Source: Paenibacillus endophyticus
GTDB taxonomy: Bacteria; Bacillota; Bacilli; Paenibacillales; Paenibacillaceae
Length of the DNA: 64,000 bases
Assembly (NCBI RefSeq): GCF_014192395.1
Contig: NZ_JACHXW010000003.1
Location: 363,054-427,053 of the forward strand
Reading direction: 5' to 3'
The notes beneath the pieces are model-generated. The model saw only the letters and a list, made by a program, of their open reading frames with translations. It was not told where the DNA came from and searched no databases. The position numbers and the translations under genes were made by a program. Shown piece after piece: positions 7,929 to 16,429 of the stretch; within the stretch, counting starts at the first letter, position 1; the number at the start of each line of letters is the position of its first letter.

Positions 7929-9767
7929 TTAGTTTTTCAATATCCCGCCCAAGCTTGCACCGCTTGCGAACAAGCGCTCCACCCGTTTCACAACGGCAGG
8001 ATCGGGAATAAGGGGCGGCGCCTGATGCGGTTTAATTCGCGCATCGATAATCACATTGTCACAACCCCAATGCTTGTAGGCATAAGAGCTGTTGATGCCA
8101 TAAATATCATGCGAGGGATTGCTTCGCGTGAAAGCAGCCCATAAAAAGTTGTTTGTCGTTTCACTCATAAACGCACTGTCATCGCAGAGAATGATCATCG
8201 GGCAGGCAGCCAGCTCGCCTCTATCCGCAATGGCATCACATAAGCTTTGCAATTCATGCTGCGCTTCCTCGTAGCTTATAAAGCCAGGGCCTTGAATGGC
8301 TGCTATGCCCGGCATAACCAAAGCAGCTTTACCGTATCCGTTCAGGTTTATTAACGCATCGGGTACAGCCTTGCATAGCTCTCGTTTGCGCTCCCCCGCG
8401 GCGGCGAATATGACCTTGCTTCCGGTATTGAGACCGGTGCCCGAATAATCAAGGGTATCGATCGTCGTATTCGTCTGGAAATGAATATCACGGCGCAGAT
8501 CGATTCGTTCCAATAGATAACTGAGGAAATCCTCGACATGATGCGTGTCCAGCTTCTCGCTCTCTTCCGCCGCTATGAATAGATATTTAGCCAAGCTAAG
8601 CTGGCCTGTCCCTAATATGCGGTTGGCAATCGTAAGAATTTCTGCGGGCTGCTTTACCTGCTGGTACGGCGTATAGCGCTCGCTGCCTATGGCAAACAGC
8701 AGCGGATGTACGCCCGCGGCGTCAACGGCGTGAACCTCTTTTACGCCTGGAATTTCCTGCTTAATAGCACTTCCTGTCAATTCATGGATCAACGCGCCAA
8801 ACGCAGTATCCTCTTGCGGCGGGCGGCCTACTACCGTAAACGGGTAAATCCCGTTTTGCCTGGCATATACTTTATGTACCCGCATAACAGGGAATGGATG
8901 GGTAAGGCTGTAATAACCCAAATGATCGCCAAAAGGTCCCTCCGGCTTCGTTTCTCCGGGGTGAATTTCACCTGTGATGACAAAGTCGGCATCATGGCTT
9001 ACGCAGAAACCATCGATGTAGCTGTAGCGAAAGCGGCGGCCAGACAGCAATCCCGCAAAGGTAAGCTCGCTCATGCCTTCAGGCAATGGCATAACGGCAG
9101 ACAGCGTATGCGCAGGAGGACCGCCAATGAAAATACTTACTTTAAGAGGCGCGCCTTGCCGATTCGCTTTATCTTGGTGAATCCCGATGCCGCGATGGAT
9201 CTGGTAGTGAACGCCAACCTCCTTATTCAGCACGTAATCGTTCCCATCGAGCTGAATGCGGTACATACCCAAATTCGAATTCATAATGCCCGGCTGGTCC
9301 GGATCCTCTGAATACACCTGCGGCAGCGTCACAAACGCGCCGCCATCTCCCTGCCAATGCTTGATCAAAGGCAGATCAGCAATGCTGATTTCGTGCATGG
9401 CAGCAGGCAGGCCGCCGCTCTTTTTCAACGGAAGCGCATTTTTGGCAGCCCATCCCGCGCCGACATGCTTTAACGGGTTCTTCATCGCCTTCATCGGATC
9501 ATTCCGCAAGGCAATGACATCCTGTACCGATTCCCACGTATCGCGGAAGATGAACTTGCTTCGCTCCACCGTACCGAACAAATTCGATATCGCCCGGAAT
9601 TTGGAGCCCTTTACCTTCTCGTATAATAAGGCCGGCCCGCCCGCTTCAAAAACTTTCATATGAATGGCAGCCATCTCCAGATGAGGATCGACTTCTTCAT
9701 GAATCCGGATCAAGTGACCATTTCTCTCCAAGTCGATGACACATTCTTCTAAATTGCGATAGATCAT
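7929..9767 (-). CDS. UbiD-family decarboxylase (prenylated-FMN type)
   Basis: 612 aa, longer than the roughly 490 aa of E. coli UbiD; the extra length is mainly C-terminal. The conserved blocks include NLGMYRIQL (arginine of the active-site set) and PEGPFGDHLGYYS, which corresponds to the E-G-P-F-G-[DE] catalytic segment, so the R-E-[DE] trio is present. UbiD enzymes need prenylated FMN made by UbiX; no UbiX gene lies in this window. GGAG lies 8 nt before the ATG and a strong terminator follows. It is transcribed alone. The substrate (an aromatic or alpha,beta-unsaturated acid) cannot be deduced. Confidence 0.9.
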   Translation of the reverse strand: MIYRNLEECVIDLERNGHLIRIHEEVDPHLEMAAIHMKVFEAGGPALLYEKVKGSKFRAISNLFGTVERSKFIFRDTWESVQDVIALRNDPMKAMKNPLKHVGAGWAAKNALPLKKSGGLPAAMHEISIADLPLIKHWQGDGGAFVTLPQVYSEDPDQPGIMNSNLGMYRIQLDGNDYVLNKEVGVHYQIHRGIGIHQDKANRQGAPLKVSIFIGGPPAHTLSAVMPLPEGMSELTFAGLLSGRRFRYSYIDGFCVSHDADFVITGEIHPGETKPEGPFGDHLGYYSLTHPFPVMRVHKVYARQNGIYPFTVVGRPPQEDTAFGALIHELTGSAIKQEIPGVKEVHAVDAAGVHPLLFAIGSERYTPYQQVKQPAEILTIANRILGTGQLSLAKYLFIAAEESEKLDTHHVEDFLSYLLERIDLRRDIHFQTNTTIDTLDYSGTGLNTGSKVIFAAAGERKRELCKAVPDALINLNGYGKAALVMPGIAAIQGPGFISYEEAQHELQSLCDAIADRGELAACPMIILCDDSAFMSETTNNFLWAAFTRSNPSHDIYGINSSYAYKHWGCDNVIIDARIKPHQAPPLIPDPAVVKRVERLFASGASLGGILKN

Positions 9768-9957
9768 TTTAATGCTCCAATCTATAAATAAATATGATGA
9801 TTATCGTGACATAGCCATTTGAATCTGAAGCGTCTTACTAGGTATTATAATATAAAAACAGCCTGCTACCAATCAAACAGCGCATAATGCACCATAAATA
9901 AACGTATCCGGCGTGACAATTCGTACACAAAGCTGGAAGATTCCTCAACAAGCAAAA

Positions 9958-9980
9958 AGCAGCCTCACCCGGCTGCTATA
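9958..9980 (-). terminator. Terminator of the PhnB-like gene
   Basis: The arms AGCAGCC/GGCTGCT (9958-9964 and 9971-9977) are followed, on the minus strand, by five T. Confidence 0.75.
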
Positions 9981-9994
9981 TGACTCGTATGCGT

Positions 9995-10468
9995 TTAATC
10001 AGCCTCGTAAGCTGCCATCAAAACAGCTAAATCGATCTTTTCCATTTGCAGCATAGCCTGCATGACTCTACCCGCTTTAACAGGATCCTTGTCCTGAAGC
10101 AGCTTCCCCATTCCTGCCGGGATGATCTGCCATGACAAACCATATTTATCCCTCAGCCAGCCACACTTTTCCTTCGCTCCCCCTTCGGAGAGCTTATCCC
10201 ACAGCTCGTCTACCTCCTCCTGGGTCTCACCATTAACAAATAAAGAAATCGCTGGCGTGAACGGAAAGTGCGGCCCGCCATTCAACGCCATGAACGTCTG
10301 GCCTTCAAGCTCGAACGTACCCGACATCATAGAGCCGCTTGGTCCAGGCCCAGCCTCACCATAACGGGATACGCTGATTATTCGCCCGTTTTTGAATACC
10401 GACAGGTAGAAATGTATGGCCTCTTCCGCTTGGTCATTGAACCATAGGAACGGTGAAATCTTTTGCAT
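9995..10468 (-). CDS. PhnB-like VOC superfamily protein
   Basis: 157 aa. MQKISPFLWFNDQAEEAIHFY and ISLFVNGETQEEVDELWDKLSEGG, then YGLSWQIIP, are typical of the PhnB-like glyoxalase-fold (VOC) group often annotated as 3-demethylubiquinone-9 methyltransferase domain. GAGGAG is 10 nt before the ATG. It is a single-gene unit with its own terminator. No catalytic activity can be assigned; such proteins include metal-dependent enzymes and resistance proteins. Confidence 0.85.
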   Translation of the reverse strand: MQKISPFLWFNDQAEEAIHFYLSVFKNGRIISVSRYGEAGPGPSGSMMSGTFELEGQTFMALNGGPHFPFTPAISLFVNGETQEEVDELWDKLSEGGAKEKCGWLRDKYGLSWQIIPAGMGKLLQDKDPVKAGRVMQAMLQMEKIDLAVLMAAYEAD

Positions 10469-10511
10469 AATGCGCAGCTCCTCTATTTGGATTTAAAATA
10501 TTTATTTCCAG

Positions 10512-10622
10512 CTATGCCATCTTCCAGACTGACGCCAGCTTTTCACGGAACTTCCGTTCCTCTTCTATTTCAGTAAATGGCGCTATGCCTAATTCGCTTA
10601 CCGCATTCATTTCACGCTGCAT
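10512..10622 (-). CDS. 36-aa ORF overlapping the GH43-like gene stop, possible remnant
   Basis: The ATG at 10622 overlaps the TAA of the GH43-like gene (TAATG). The frame encodes a 36-residue charged peptide (MQREMNAVSELGIAPFTEIE then a Lys/Arg/Glu-rich end) and stops at 10512. The composition looks protein-like and the overlap would allow translational coupling, but the peptide is short and has no clear SD. It could be the tail of a deleted gene; a resemblance to the C-terminal helix of solute-binding proteins is only an impression. I do not assign a function. Confidence 0.3.
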   Translation of the reverse strand: MQREMNAVSELGIAPFTEIEEERKFREKLASVWKMA

Positions 10623-11515
10623 TACGGACAGCCTTCTTCTTTCCAAGCGAGACGGGCTATTGATACCGCTCCTTCATGCGGCGTACCCATTCCTCGCCAG
10701 CCGCACGTTGTCATATACCAGTGTCCGTCACCTTGATTCAGAATCACCTCGGAACCGTGCCCAAACAATCGGGTAATCATCTTCAATCCGCCGCCCGCTC
10801 CGTCATAGGAGCCGAAATCATATGGATTCGATGACCGGAACACAACCGTGTCATTGTAATTATCTTTGCTGCAATCCGTATAGGTGATGAACAAATAATA
10901 ATAACCTTCATGCTTGAACGCAAAAGGAGATTCAACGGCTCCCCAAGCAGGGCGTAACGGAGCAGACTGTTCCGTTACGAGCGCGTATTGAACGAAACGC
11001 CATTGAATCATATTGTTGGAGACGAACACCGACACGCAGCCTCGGCCTTCTTTTACCCCAACTGCGTACATGAGCCACGTTTCCTCATTTAGCTGCATCA
11101 CCATGTGGTCGCGATGACAGGCTTCGAGCGGTTCTCCGACCAGCTCCGGCTCGTGGTTCATCCAATGATGAAGGTCGCTTGATACCGCAAGCTTCGTCGG
11201 GGACGGCCCGTACAGCATGAAATATCGGCCGCCATGGCCGATCACGCCCGGCGCCCATGCCCTCGTCCCATGATCCATCGTTTTGGCCTCATTCGTAAGC
11301 CCGCCTAGAAGAGTGCTCCCCCACCCATGCACGAAATAGCGCTCATGCTCAGGATTTATTCCTTCTAATAAGCTCGTAATGCCAAACAGATGCCAGCTGC
11401 CGTCTGCCGCCGCAACCAAGCTATGGTCATTCACATAGTTTCCCGTCATTTGCGGCTGAAAGAGCAGCTGCCACGGCCCCTCTTGTACCGGAATCAGCTT
11501 GCGTTTCGTCTCCAT
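10622..11515 (-). CDS. GH43-like five-bladed beta-propeller glycosidase
   Basis: 297 aa, no signal peptide, so cytoplasmic. The order of motifs fits a GH43/GH32-type five-bladed propeller: YVNDHSLV (candidate nucleophile-side Asp) near residue 26, RAWAPGVIGHGGRYFMLYG near 86, HRDHMVM near 135, and WGAVESPFAFKHEGYYYLF near 190, where ESP would carry the general acid. AGGGAG lies 8 nt before the ATG. A cre-like site lies about 130 nt upstream, suggesting CcpA control. A 36-codon ORF overlaps its stop. The substrate is unknown. Confidence 0.75.
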   Translation of the reverse strand: METKRKLIPVQEGPWQLLFQPQMTGNYVNDHSLVAAADGSWHLFGITSLLEGINPEHERYFVHGWGSTLLGGLTNEAKTMDHGTRAWAPGVIGHGGRYFMLYGPSPTKLAVSSDLHHWMNHEPELVGEPLEACHRDHMVMQLNEETWLMYAVGVKEGRGCVSVFVSNNMIQWRFVQYALVTEQSAPLRPAWGAVESPFAFKHEGYYYLFITYTDCSKDNYNDTVVFRSSNPYDFGSYDGAGGGLKMITRLFGHGSEVILNQGDGHWYMTTCGWRGMGTPHEGAVSIARLAWKEEGCP

Positions 11516-11645
11516 TGGCGTCGCTCCCTGTTTGCCGATGTTTCGACAATCGGCCAGTTATTTCGTTTTAATTGCTAGATTAATGAAAGGATGGATAGAT
11601 TGACGATTAGATAAATCTATTATAGCCGTTCTTCCCTCGTTTTTC

Positions 11646-11659
11646 AGTAAGCGTTTACT
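11646..11659. promoter_or_regulatory. cre-like CcpA site upstream of GH43-like gene
   Basis: AGTAAGCGTTTACT matches the Bacillus cre consensus TGWAARCGYTWNCW at 13 of 14 positions and is close to palindromic. It lies 131 nt upstream of the GH43-like start and 70 nt past the end of the MFS gene. Confidence 0.6.
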
Positions 11660-11728
11660 TTAAATATGGCTAATTCATCGATGAGTAATGGATATCCGTG
11701 CTTCAACGTGAAAAAACAGCTTATTCGA

Positions 11729-12961
11729 TTACCCGTCTGATCCCGACTGCTTCGTGCAAGCCCAGAACAGCAAAGCCAATGCGCTAACGGCTGCGCCTAG
11801 CATGCACACCCCCATCCATCCCCAATGCGCGAAAATCGCCGTTGCGGATATAGAGCCAGCCGCGCTGCCGAGCGAATAGAAAATCATATATGCAGCGGTC
11901 AGCCGGCTGCGCGATTCAAGGCTAATATTCATAAGCATGCTTTGACTCGTCACATGCACCGCTTGTACCGCAAAGTCCAAAGCAACAACACCGATAATTA
12001 GAAAAAATATGGAATGCCCGGTAAGACCGATCGGCAGCCAAGATGCTAACAACACGGCAAGCGCTATTCCCGTTGTTCGCTGTCCGTACCCTCTATCGGC
12101 CCAGCGGCCTGCCCGCGCAGCTGCAAGCGCGCCGGCAACGCCTGCAAGGCCAAACGCTCCTATCGCACTATGGGACAAAGAATAAGGCGGAGCGCTAAGC
12201 GGAAGAACAAGCGCTGTCCACAAAATACTAAACGCGGTAAACAAGAGAAACGCCAGTGCTGCGCGAATTCGGAGCACACGCTCCTCCATGAATAAGCGGA
12301 ACATTGATTGCAACAGCTTCGGATAGGGCAATAGCATGGCTGCATTTTCGCGATGCATCGGAAGCATCCGGTACATGACGAATGCAACCGTTAGCATAAG
12401 CCCCGCAGATACCAAATAAACAGACCGCCAGCCCGCTAGATCGGTTAAAACGCCAGCAAAGGTTCTTGCTAACAAAATGCCCATTACGATGCCGCTCGTA
12501 ACCGTGCCAAGTACCCTGCCACGCTCGGCTGGAGCAGCAAGCGCCGCTGCGAATGCAACCATTACTTGAACGACTACCGCAAACAATCCAATAACTGCCA
12601 CCCCAGCCAGCAGGACCATAAGGTGATTGGCAGCAGCTGCCGTCAATAATCCAAGGACGGACAACAGCAGCAAGGCGATTACCAATGAACGCCGTTCCAG
12701 CATATCGCCAAGAGGCACGAGTAAAAACAGTCCCAATGCGTAGCATGCCTGAGTAACCGTTATGACTATCCCGATTGAAGAATGAGGGATGCCGAATTCA
12801 TTCGCAATCGTTTCCAGCAATGGCTGCGCAAAATAAATCGTTGAAACGGCAAGACCGGCGGCGAAAGCAAACATAAACGTCAGAATGCGCGGCAGCGCAG
12901 CCGCCTGCATGCCAGATGGCGGCACATTCTGCTCGCTTTGTTTTTGACTTGAAAATTCCAA
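11729..12961 (-). CDS. MFS efflux-type transporter
   Basis: 410 aa with about 12 hydrophobic helices. IYFAQPLLETIANEFGI begins helix 1, and the loop between helices 2 and 3 reads VPLGDMLERR, the G-D-x-x-x-x-R motif A of major facilitator drug/sugar efflux proteins. TTG at 12961 is preferred because GAGGAG lies 7-8 nt upstream; GTG at 12970 sits directly on the SD. It is divergent from the TetR gene at 13129, with a strong promoter (TTGACT-17-TATATT) and an operator between them, so it is probably induced when the repressor binds its ligand. The substrate is unknown. Confidence 0.9.
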   Translation of the reverse strand: MEFSSQKQSEQNVPPSGMQAAALPRILTFMFAFAAGLAVSTIYFAQPLLETIANEFGIPHSSIGIVITVTQACYALGLFLLVPLGDMLERRSLVIALLLLSVLGLLTAAAANHLMVLLAGVAVIGLFAVVVQVMVAFAAALAAPAERGRVLGTVTSGIVMGILLARTFAGVLTDLAGWRSVYLVSAGLMLTVAFVMYRMLPMHRENAAMLLPYPKLLQSMFRLFMEERVLRIRAALAFLLFTAFSILWTALVLPLSAPPYSLSHSAIGAFGLAGVAGALAAARAGRWADRGYGQRTTGIALAVLLASWLPIGLTGHSIFFLIIGVVALDFAVQAVHVTSQSMLMNISLESRSRLTAAYMIFYSLGSAAGSISATAIFAHWGWMGVCMLGAAVSALALLFWACTKQSGSDG

Positions 12962-13003
12962 ACTCCACACTCCTCTAAAACCTTATCGTCATTCATTACT
13001 TAC

Positions 13004-13107
13004 CGATCAGTATGTTATAATAACGATTAATATACGTTTTAGTTGTTATAAAGTCAACGGTTTGACAACTAATAAGCTATTCACATAAAATAATTATAAA
13101 CTGATCG
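13004..13107. promoter_or_regulatory. Divergent promoters with paired operators, MFS/TetR
   Basis: Minus-strand promoter for the MFS gene: TTGACT (13052-13057), 17-nt spacer, TATATT (13029-13034). Plus-strand promoter for tetR: TTGACA (13062-13067), 18 nt, TAAAAT (13086-13091). CGATCAGT (13004-13011) and its inverse ACTGATCG (13100-13107) sit just downstream of the two -10 boxes. Read outward from each gene, both sites continue into TTATAAT. They are the likely TetR operators. Confidence 0.7.
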
Positions 13108-13128
13108 TTATGAAAAGAGGATGAGCTT

Positions 13129-13710
13129 ATGGTGCGAAGCCGTGAATTCGACGAGCATAAAGTACTCGATACCGCGATGCATTTGTTCTGGGAGAAGGGT
13201 TACGAGGCTGCCTCGTTAAACGATTTAACGGCAGCAATGGGCATCCAGAAGCCAAGCATTTATTCCGCATTCGGAAATAAAGAAGAGCTATTCGAGACTG
13301 CTCTTCGCAAATACACGCAAATGCATGCTTCTGCTGCACGTGCCCAGCTGAGCAGAAGCGCTTCCGTAAAGGAAGCGTTTCGCGAATATTTTGAACAGAT
13401 TGTCGCGCAGGAATCAGGCACGGAGCGACGCCGTGGCTGCTTCTGTATCAATACAATGGTTGAGCTTGCCCCCCACCATGCCAAGTTTGAAATATTGACC
13501 AGAGAGCATCAGAACTATTTGGCCGCGCTTTTCGAAGAAACGATTAAACGCGGAATTCGCTCGGGAGAATTAAGCGAGGAAATGAACGCACAGGCTGTCG
13601 CGCAATCGCTGCTTATCGCCTTAATCGGACTAACCGTGCTGCTGAAATCACGCCCCGAGCCTTCTTTGATCAGCAATGCAATTACGGTTACGCTTACCCT
13701 GCTGCATTAG
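13129..13710 (+). CDS. TetR/AcrR-family repressor
   Basis: 193 aa. The N-terminal helix-turn-helix (VLDTAMHLFWEKGYEAASLN, then GIQKPSIYSAFGNKEELF) is typical of TetR/AcrR repressors; the C-terminal half is the variable ligand/dimer domain. GAGG is 8 nt before the ATG. It is divergent from the MFS transporter with paired CGATCAGT sites between, so it probably represses both the transporter and itself. Confidence 0.92.
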   Translation: MVRSREFDEHKVLDTAMHLFWEKGYEAASLNDLTAAMGIQKPSIYSAFGNKEELFETALRKYTQMHASAARAQLSRSASVKEAFREYFEQIVAQESGTERRRGCFCINTMVELAPHHAKFEILTREHQNYLAALFEETIKRGIRSGELSEEMNAQAVAQSLLIALIGLTVLLKSRPEPSLISNAITVTLTLLH

Positions 13711-13747
13711 AGCACATGCTGATTACTGAAATTCTATTGCCGAACTT

Positions 13748-13807
13748 AAAAAAAGACCGTTTCATTAGAAGCCGCTTGTCTTGCCTAGCAACGTCTAGAA
13801 ACGGTCT
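13748..13807 (-). terminator. Terminator of the aldo-keto reductase gene
   Basis: The arms AGACCGTTTC (13754-13763) and GAAACGGTCT (13798-13807) pair perfectly around a 34-nt loop; on the minus strand the stem is followed by seven T. Confidence 0.75.
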
Positions 13808-13812
13808 GATGC

Positions 13813-14769
13813 TTAGTTGAAGCTGGGGAAACGACCGCCGGCGGCTGCGTCTTTCGGCGAAATGCGTTCAATTTCCGCGAAGTCGTCTGCCGTCAATGCC
13901 ACTTGAAGAGACCCTATGTTTTCCTGAATCCGTTCCAATCTCTTCGTTCCTGGAATCGGTACGATGTCGTCGCCCTGTCCCAGCAGCCATGCGAGACCAA
14001 GCTGGGCGGCGGTGCAGCCTTTCTTGGCGGCCATTGTTTCAATGAGAGTAACAACCTCTACGTTTTTAACGAAATTATCGCCCTGGAACCTCGGATAAAA
14101 ACGCCGGTAATCATCTAGCGGGAGATCGTCAAATTTCTTAATCTGACCGGTTAGAAACCCTCTTCCAAGCGGACTATAGGGAACGAATCCGATGCCTAGC
14201 TCACGCAGCGTCGGCAGCACCTCATCCTCCACTTCTCTGCTCCATAGGGAGTATTCGGTTTCCACTGCCGTAATCGGATGGATCGCATGGGCTCGGCGAA
14301 TGATAGCAGCAGGCGCCTCCGAGAGACCTATATAGCGAATTTTCCCTTCTTTCACCAGATCCGCCATCGTTCCTACCGTCTCCTCGATCGGTATATTCGG
14401 ATCAACGCGGTGCTGATAATAAAGGTCAATATAATCAACACCAAGCTGGTAGAGGCTCGCATCCACTGATTTTTTAATATAAGCTGGATCTCCTTTAGGA
14501 CCTTGACTATGCGTTATTCCAAACTTGGTCGCAATAATCGCTTCGTCACGCCGACCCTTTAGGGCGCGACCAATCAGCTTTTCGTTCCCACCGAATCGGT
14601 GCAAAAGATATTCCTCGCCGTATAGATCCGCCGTATCGAACATCGTTACACCAAGATCAAGCGCGCCTTGGATCGCACGCACAGATTCATCATTGTTTGG
14701 CATCATCATTGTGCCAAGGCCAAGTGCCGATACTTCCAATCCTTCGCTCCCCAGCTTTCTTTTCTTCAT
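13813..14769 (-). CDS. Aldo/keto reductase
   Basis: 318 aa. The N-terminal hairpin [19 protein letters not shown], the [12 protein letters not shown] segment (catalytic Asp and Tyr), IIATKFG (Lys) and DLYYQHRVD (His) give the full catalytic tetrad of the AKR superfamily. The NADPH-binding C-terminal part includes VPIPGTKR. The start ATG at 14769 has AAGGAG at 6 nt. It lies downstream of an HTH regulator gene on the same strand (155 nt gap), which may control it. The AKR11/AKR13-like architecture suggests general aldehyde/ketone detoxification. Confidence 0.93.
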   Translation of the reverse strand: MKKRKLGSEGLEVSALGLGTMMMPNNDESVRAIQGALDLGVTMFDTADLYGEEYLLHRFGGNEKLIGRALKGRRDEAIIATKFGITHSQGPKGDPAYIKKSVDASLYQLGVDYIDLYYQHRVDPNIPIEETVGTMADLVKEGKIRYIGLSEAPAAIIRRAHAIHPITAVETEYSLWSREVEDEVLPTLRELGIGFVPYSPLGRGFLTGQIKKFDDLPLDDYRRFYPRFQGDNFVKNVEVVTLIETMAAKKGCTAAQLGLAWLLGQGDDIVPIPGTKRLERIQENIGSLQVALTADDFAEIERISPKDAAAGGRFPSFN

Positions 14770-14924
14770 CTCTACTCCTTCTTTCCGCTTGATTCTCATG
14801 CAATAGAACATGCACTCATTGTATCCATTGGAAGAAGAGACAGCCACAGTAGGCTTATGCTAGCAATAGAATTACTAGGCAGAAAAACAAAGTTGGAAAG
14901 CTGCCGCTGCGTTTGCTTCTTATC

Positions 14925-15725
14925 TCAAGCTTGTATCGGTGTATAGATACAGAAGTGCAGATCCGGATAATCAGCTGCGCTAGCTAATGACTGTATTTCA
15001 TAAGTAATTGCCTTTGAAGCATCGGATTGCTGAATGGTCACCCGGCTTACTTTTTTAAGCTGCACATCATGGCGTCGCCACATTGAAGTAAAGTCCGCGC
15101 TTTCCTCGCACAGCTGTTCCACTATTTCTTTGAACCATGGATCCTCGATATACTTATCAAAATAGGTTCTAAAAACAGCAACCGAATGCGAAGCAAACTC
15201 CTCCCAGTTGAGCATGCGGCGGCGAAGCTCGGAGCTTGTGAATAAAAGGCGGAGCATGTTGCGTTCTCCTTCAGGGAGCGCAGAGAAATCAGCCAGCAGT
15301 TCAGCCGCCCCGCGATTCCAAGCTAGCACATCTGCCTTTTCGTTGGAAATGAAAGAAGGGTAAGACAATTGATCGATAATATTGCGCCACTGTGGATTAA
15401 GCGTAGTGCTTATTGGGGGGGCGGTACCTGTATCATTCGGATCCCACAGCTTTAAGAAATGGTTTCGCTCGTCTGCCGTCAGTTGAAGCGCCTTCGCAAG
15501 GCTTTCGATCACCACTTTGGAGGCTGTGACCTCTCTGCCCTGCTCCAACCATGTATAATAGGTTGCACTAACGCCTGCGAGCGTAGCAACCTCTTCTCGC
15601 CGCAGCCCGATCGCCCTTCGCTTGCCATATGATTGATGGATGCCTGCTTGCTCCGGCTGAAGCCGATCTCTTCTTGACTTCAGAAAAGCACCTAATAGCT
15701 TGGCTTTGCTGCTCTCGACTGACAT
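14925..15725 (-). CDS. XRE-family regulator with MmyB-like ligand domain
   Basis: 266 aa. The N-terminal helix-turn-helix (LGAFLKSRRDRL, GLRREEVATLAGVSATYYTWLEQGREV) and a long C-terminal domain containing AWNRGAAELLADFSALP and RNMLRLLFTS are hallmarks of the HTH_31/MmyB group of Actinobacteria and Bacillales. The start ATG at 15725 has AGAGG at 6 nt. These regulators usually control a neighbouring short-chain or aldo-keto reductase, and an aldo-keto reductase lies directly downstream. The ligand may be a fatty acid in family members; this is not evident here. Confidence 0.9.
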   Translation of the reverse strand: MSVESSKAKLLGAFLKSRRDRLQPEQAGIHQSYGKRRAIGLRREEVATLAGVSATYYTWLEQGREVTASKVVIESLAKALQLTADERNHFLKLWDPNDTGTAPPISTTLNPQWRNIIDQLSYPSFISNEKADVLAWNRGAAELLADFSALPEGERNMLRLLFTSSELRRRMLNWEEFASHSVAVFRTYFDKYIEDPWFKEIVEQLCEESADFTSMWRRHDVQLKKVSRVTIQQSDASKAITYEIQSLASAADYPDLHFCIYTPIQA

Positions 15726-15797
15726 AGGACGCCTCTTTCCGTATAAATCTTTGTTATAGCAGGTAGGACAGCTGTCAAGCAGCATTTCTATCCCGAC

Positions 15798-16412
15798 CTA
15801 CCCTTCCGCTGCGAATCCCCTTAACATCACTTTCTTCCATATCGTATCGACTGTTTCATCGATGCTCAGCTCATCCGTCTTCACGATAATCTCCGGGTCG
15901 CGCGGTTCCTCGTAAGGAGACGAGATACCGGTAAAATCCGTTATTTCTGCTGCCCTTGCCTTTTTGTAAAGTCCCTTCGAGTCTCTTTGCTCGCAAACCT
16001 TCAATGGGCAAGAAAGAAAAACTTCAAAAAATCGGTCGGCCGGCAGTAATGTACGTGCTTGCTCCCGATCGATTCGAAACGGGGAAATCGCGGCTACGAT
16101 TACGACTAAACCTGCATCAACAAACAGCTTCGCCACCTCGCCAAGCCTGCGGACGTTCTCCTTGCGGTCTGTCTGGCTAAAGCCAAGATCACGGTTTAGC
16201 CCATGCCGCAGATTGTCTCCGTCCAGTATAAACGTATGTATATGATGCCTGAATAATCGTTTCTCCAGCTCGCTTGCCACCGTAGACTTCCCTGACCCGG
16301 ATAACCCCGTAAGCCAAATAACAGCGCCTCGATGTCCTTTTAATGACGCATGATTGTCTAGGTTGACCGTGCCTTGCTGCCAGGTCACGTTTCTCTTCCG
16401 TGTATTCGTCAA
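15798..16412 (-). CDS. cysC: Adenylylsulfate kinase (APS kinase)
   Basis: 204 aa. The P-loop GLSGSGKST, DGDNLRHGLNRDLGFS, and FVDAGLVVIVAAISPFR (AISP(F/Y)R motif) identify APS kinase, which turns adenylylsulfate into PAPS with ATP. TTG at 16412 is preferred: AAGGAG lies 9 nt upstream and the product then begins with the usual short MTNTRKRNVTWQQGTV leader. An upstream ATG at 16496 would extend it into the previous gene. It lies 17 nt downstream of an AraC regulator gene. No ATP sulfurylase, CysH or other sulfate genes are near, so it is an isolated copy. Confidence 0.95.
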   Translation of the reverse strand: MTNTRKRNVTWQQGTVNLDNHASLKGHRGAVIWLTGLSGSGKSTVASELEKRLFRHHIHTFILDGDNLRHGLNRDLGFSQTDRKENVRRLGEVAKLFVDAGLVVIVAAISPFRIDREQARTLLPADRFFEVFLSCPLKVCEQRDSKGLYKKARAAEITDFTGISSPYEEPRDPEIIVKTDELSIDETVDTIWKKVMLRGFAAEG

Positions 16413-16429
16413 GCGATCCGGCTCCTTCC

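Noticed and set aside
7929-9767. Lack of the second catalytic Glu in the UbiD-like protein (Asp in PEGPFGD)
   Set aside because: Asp at this position also occurs in E. coli UbiD, so it is not a defect.
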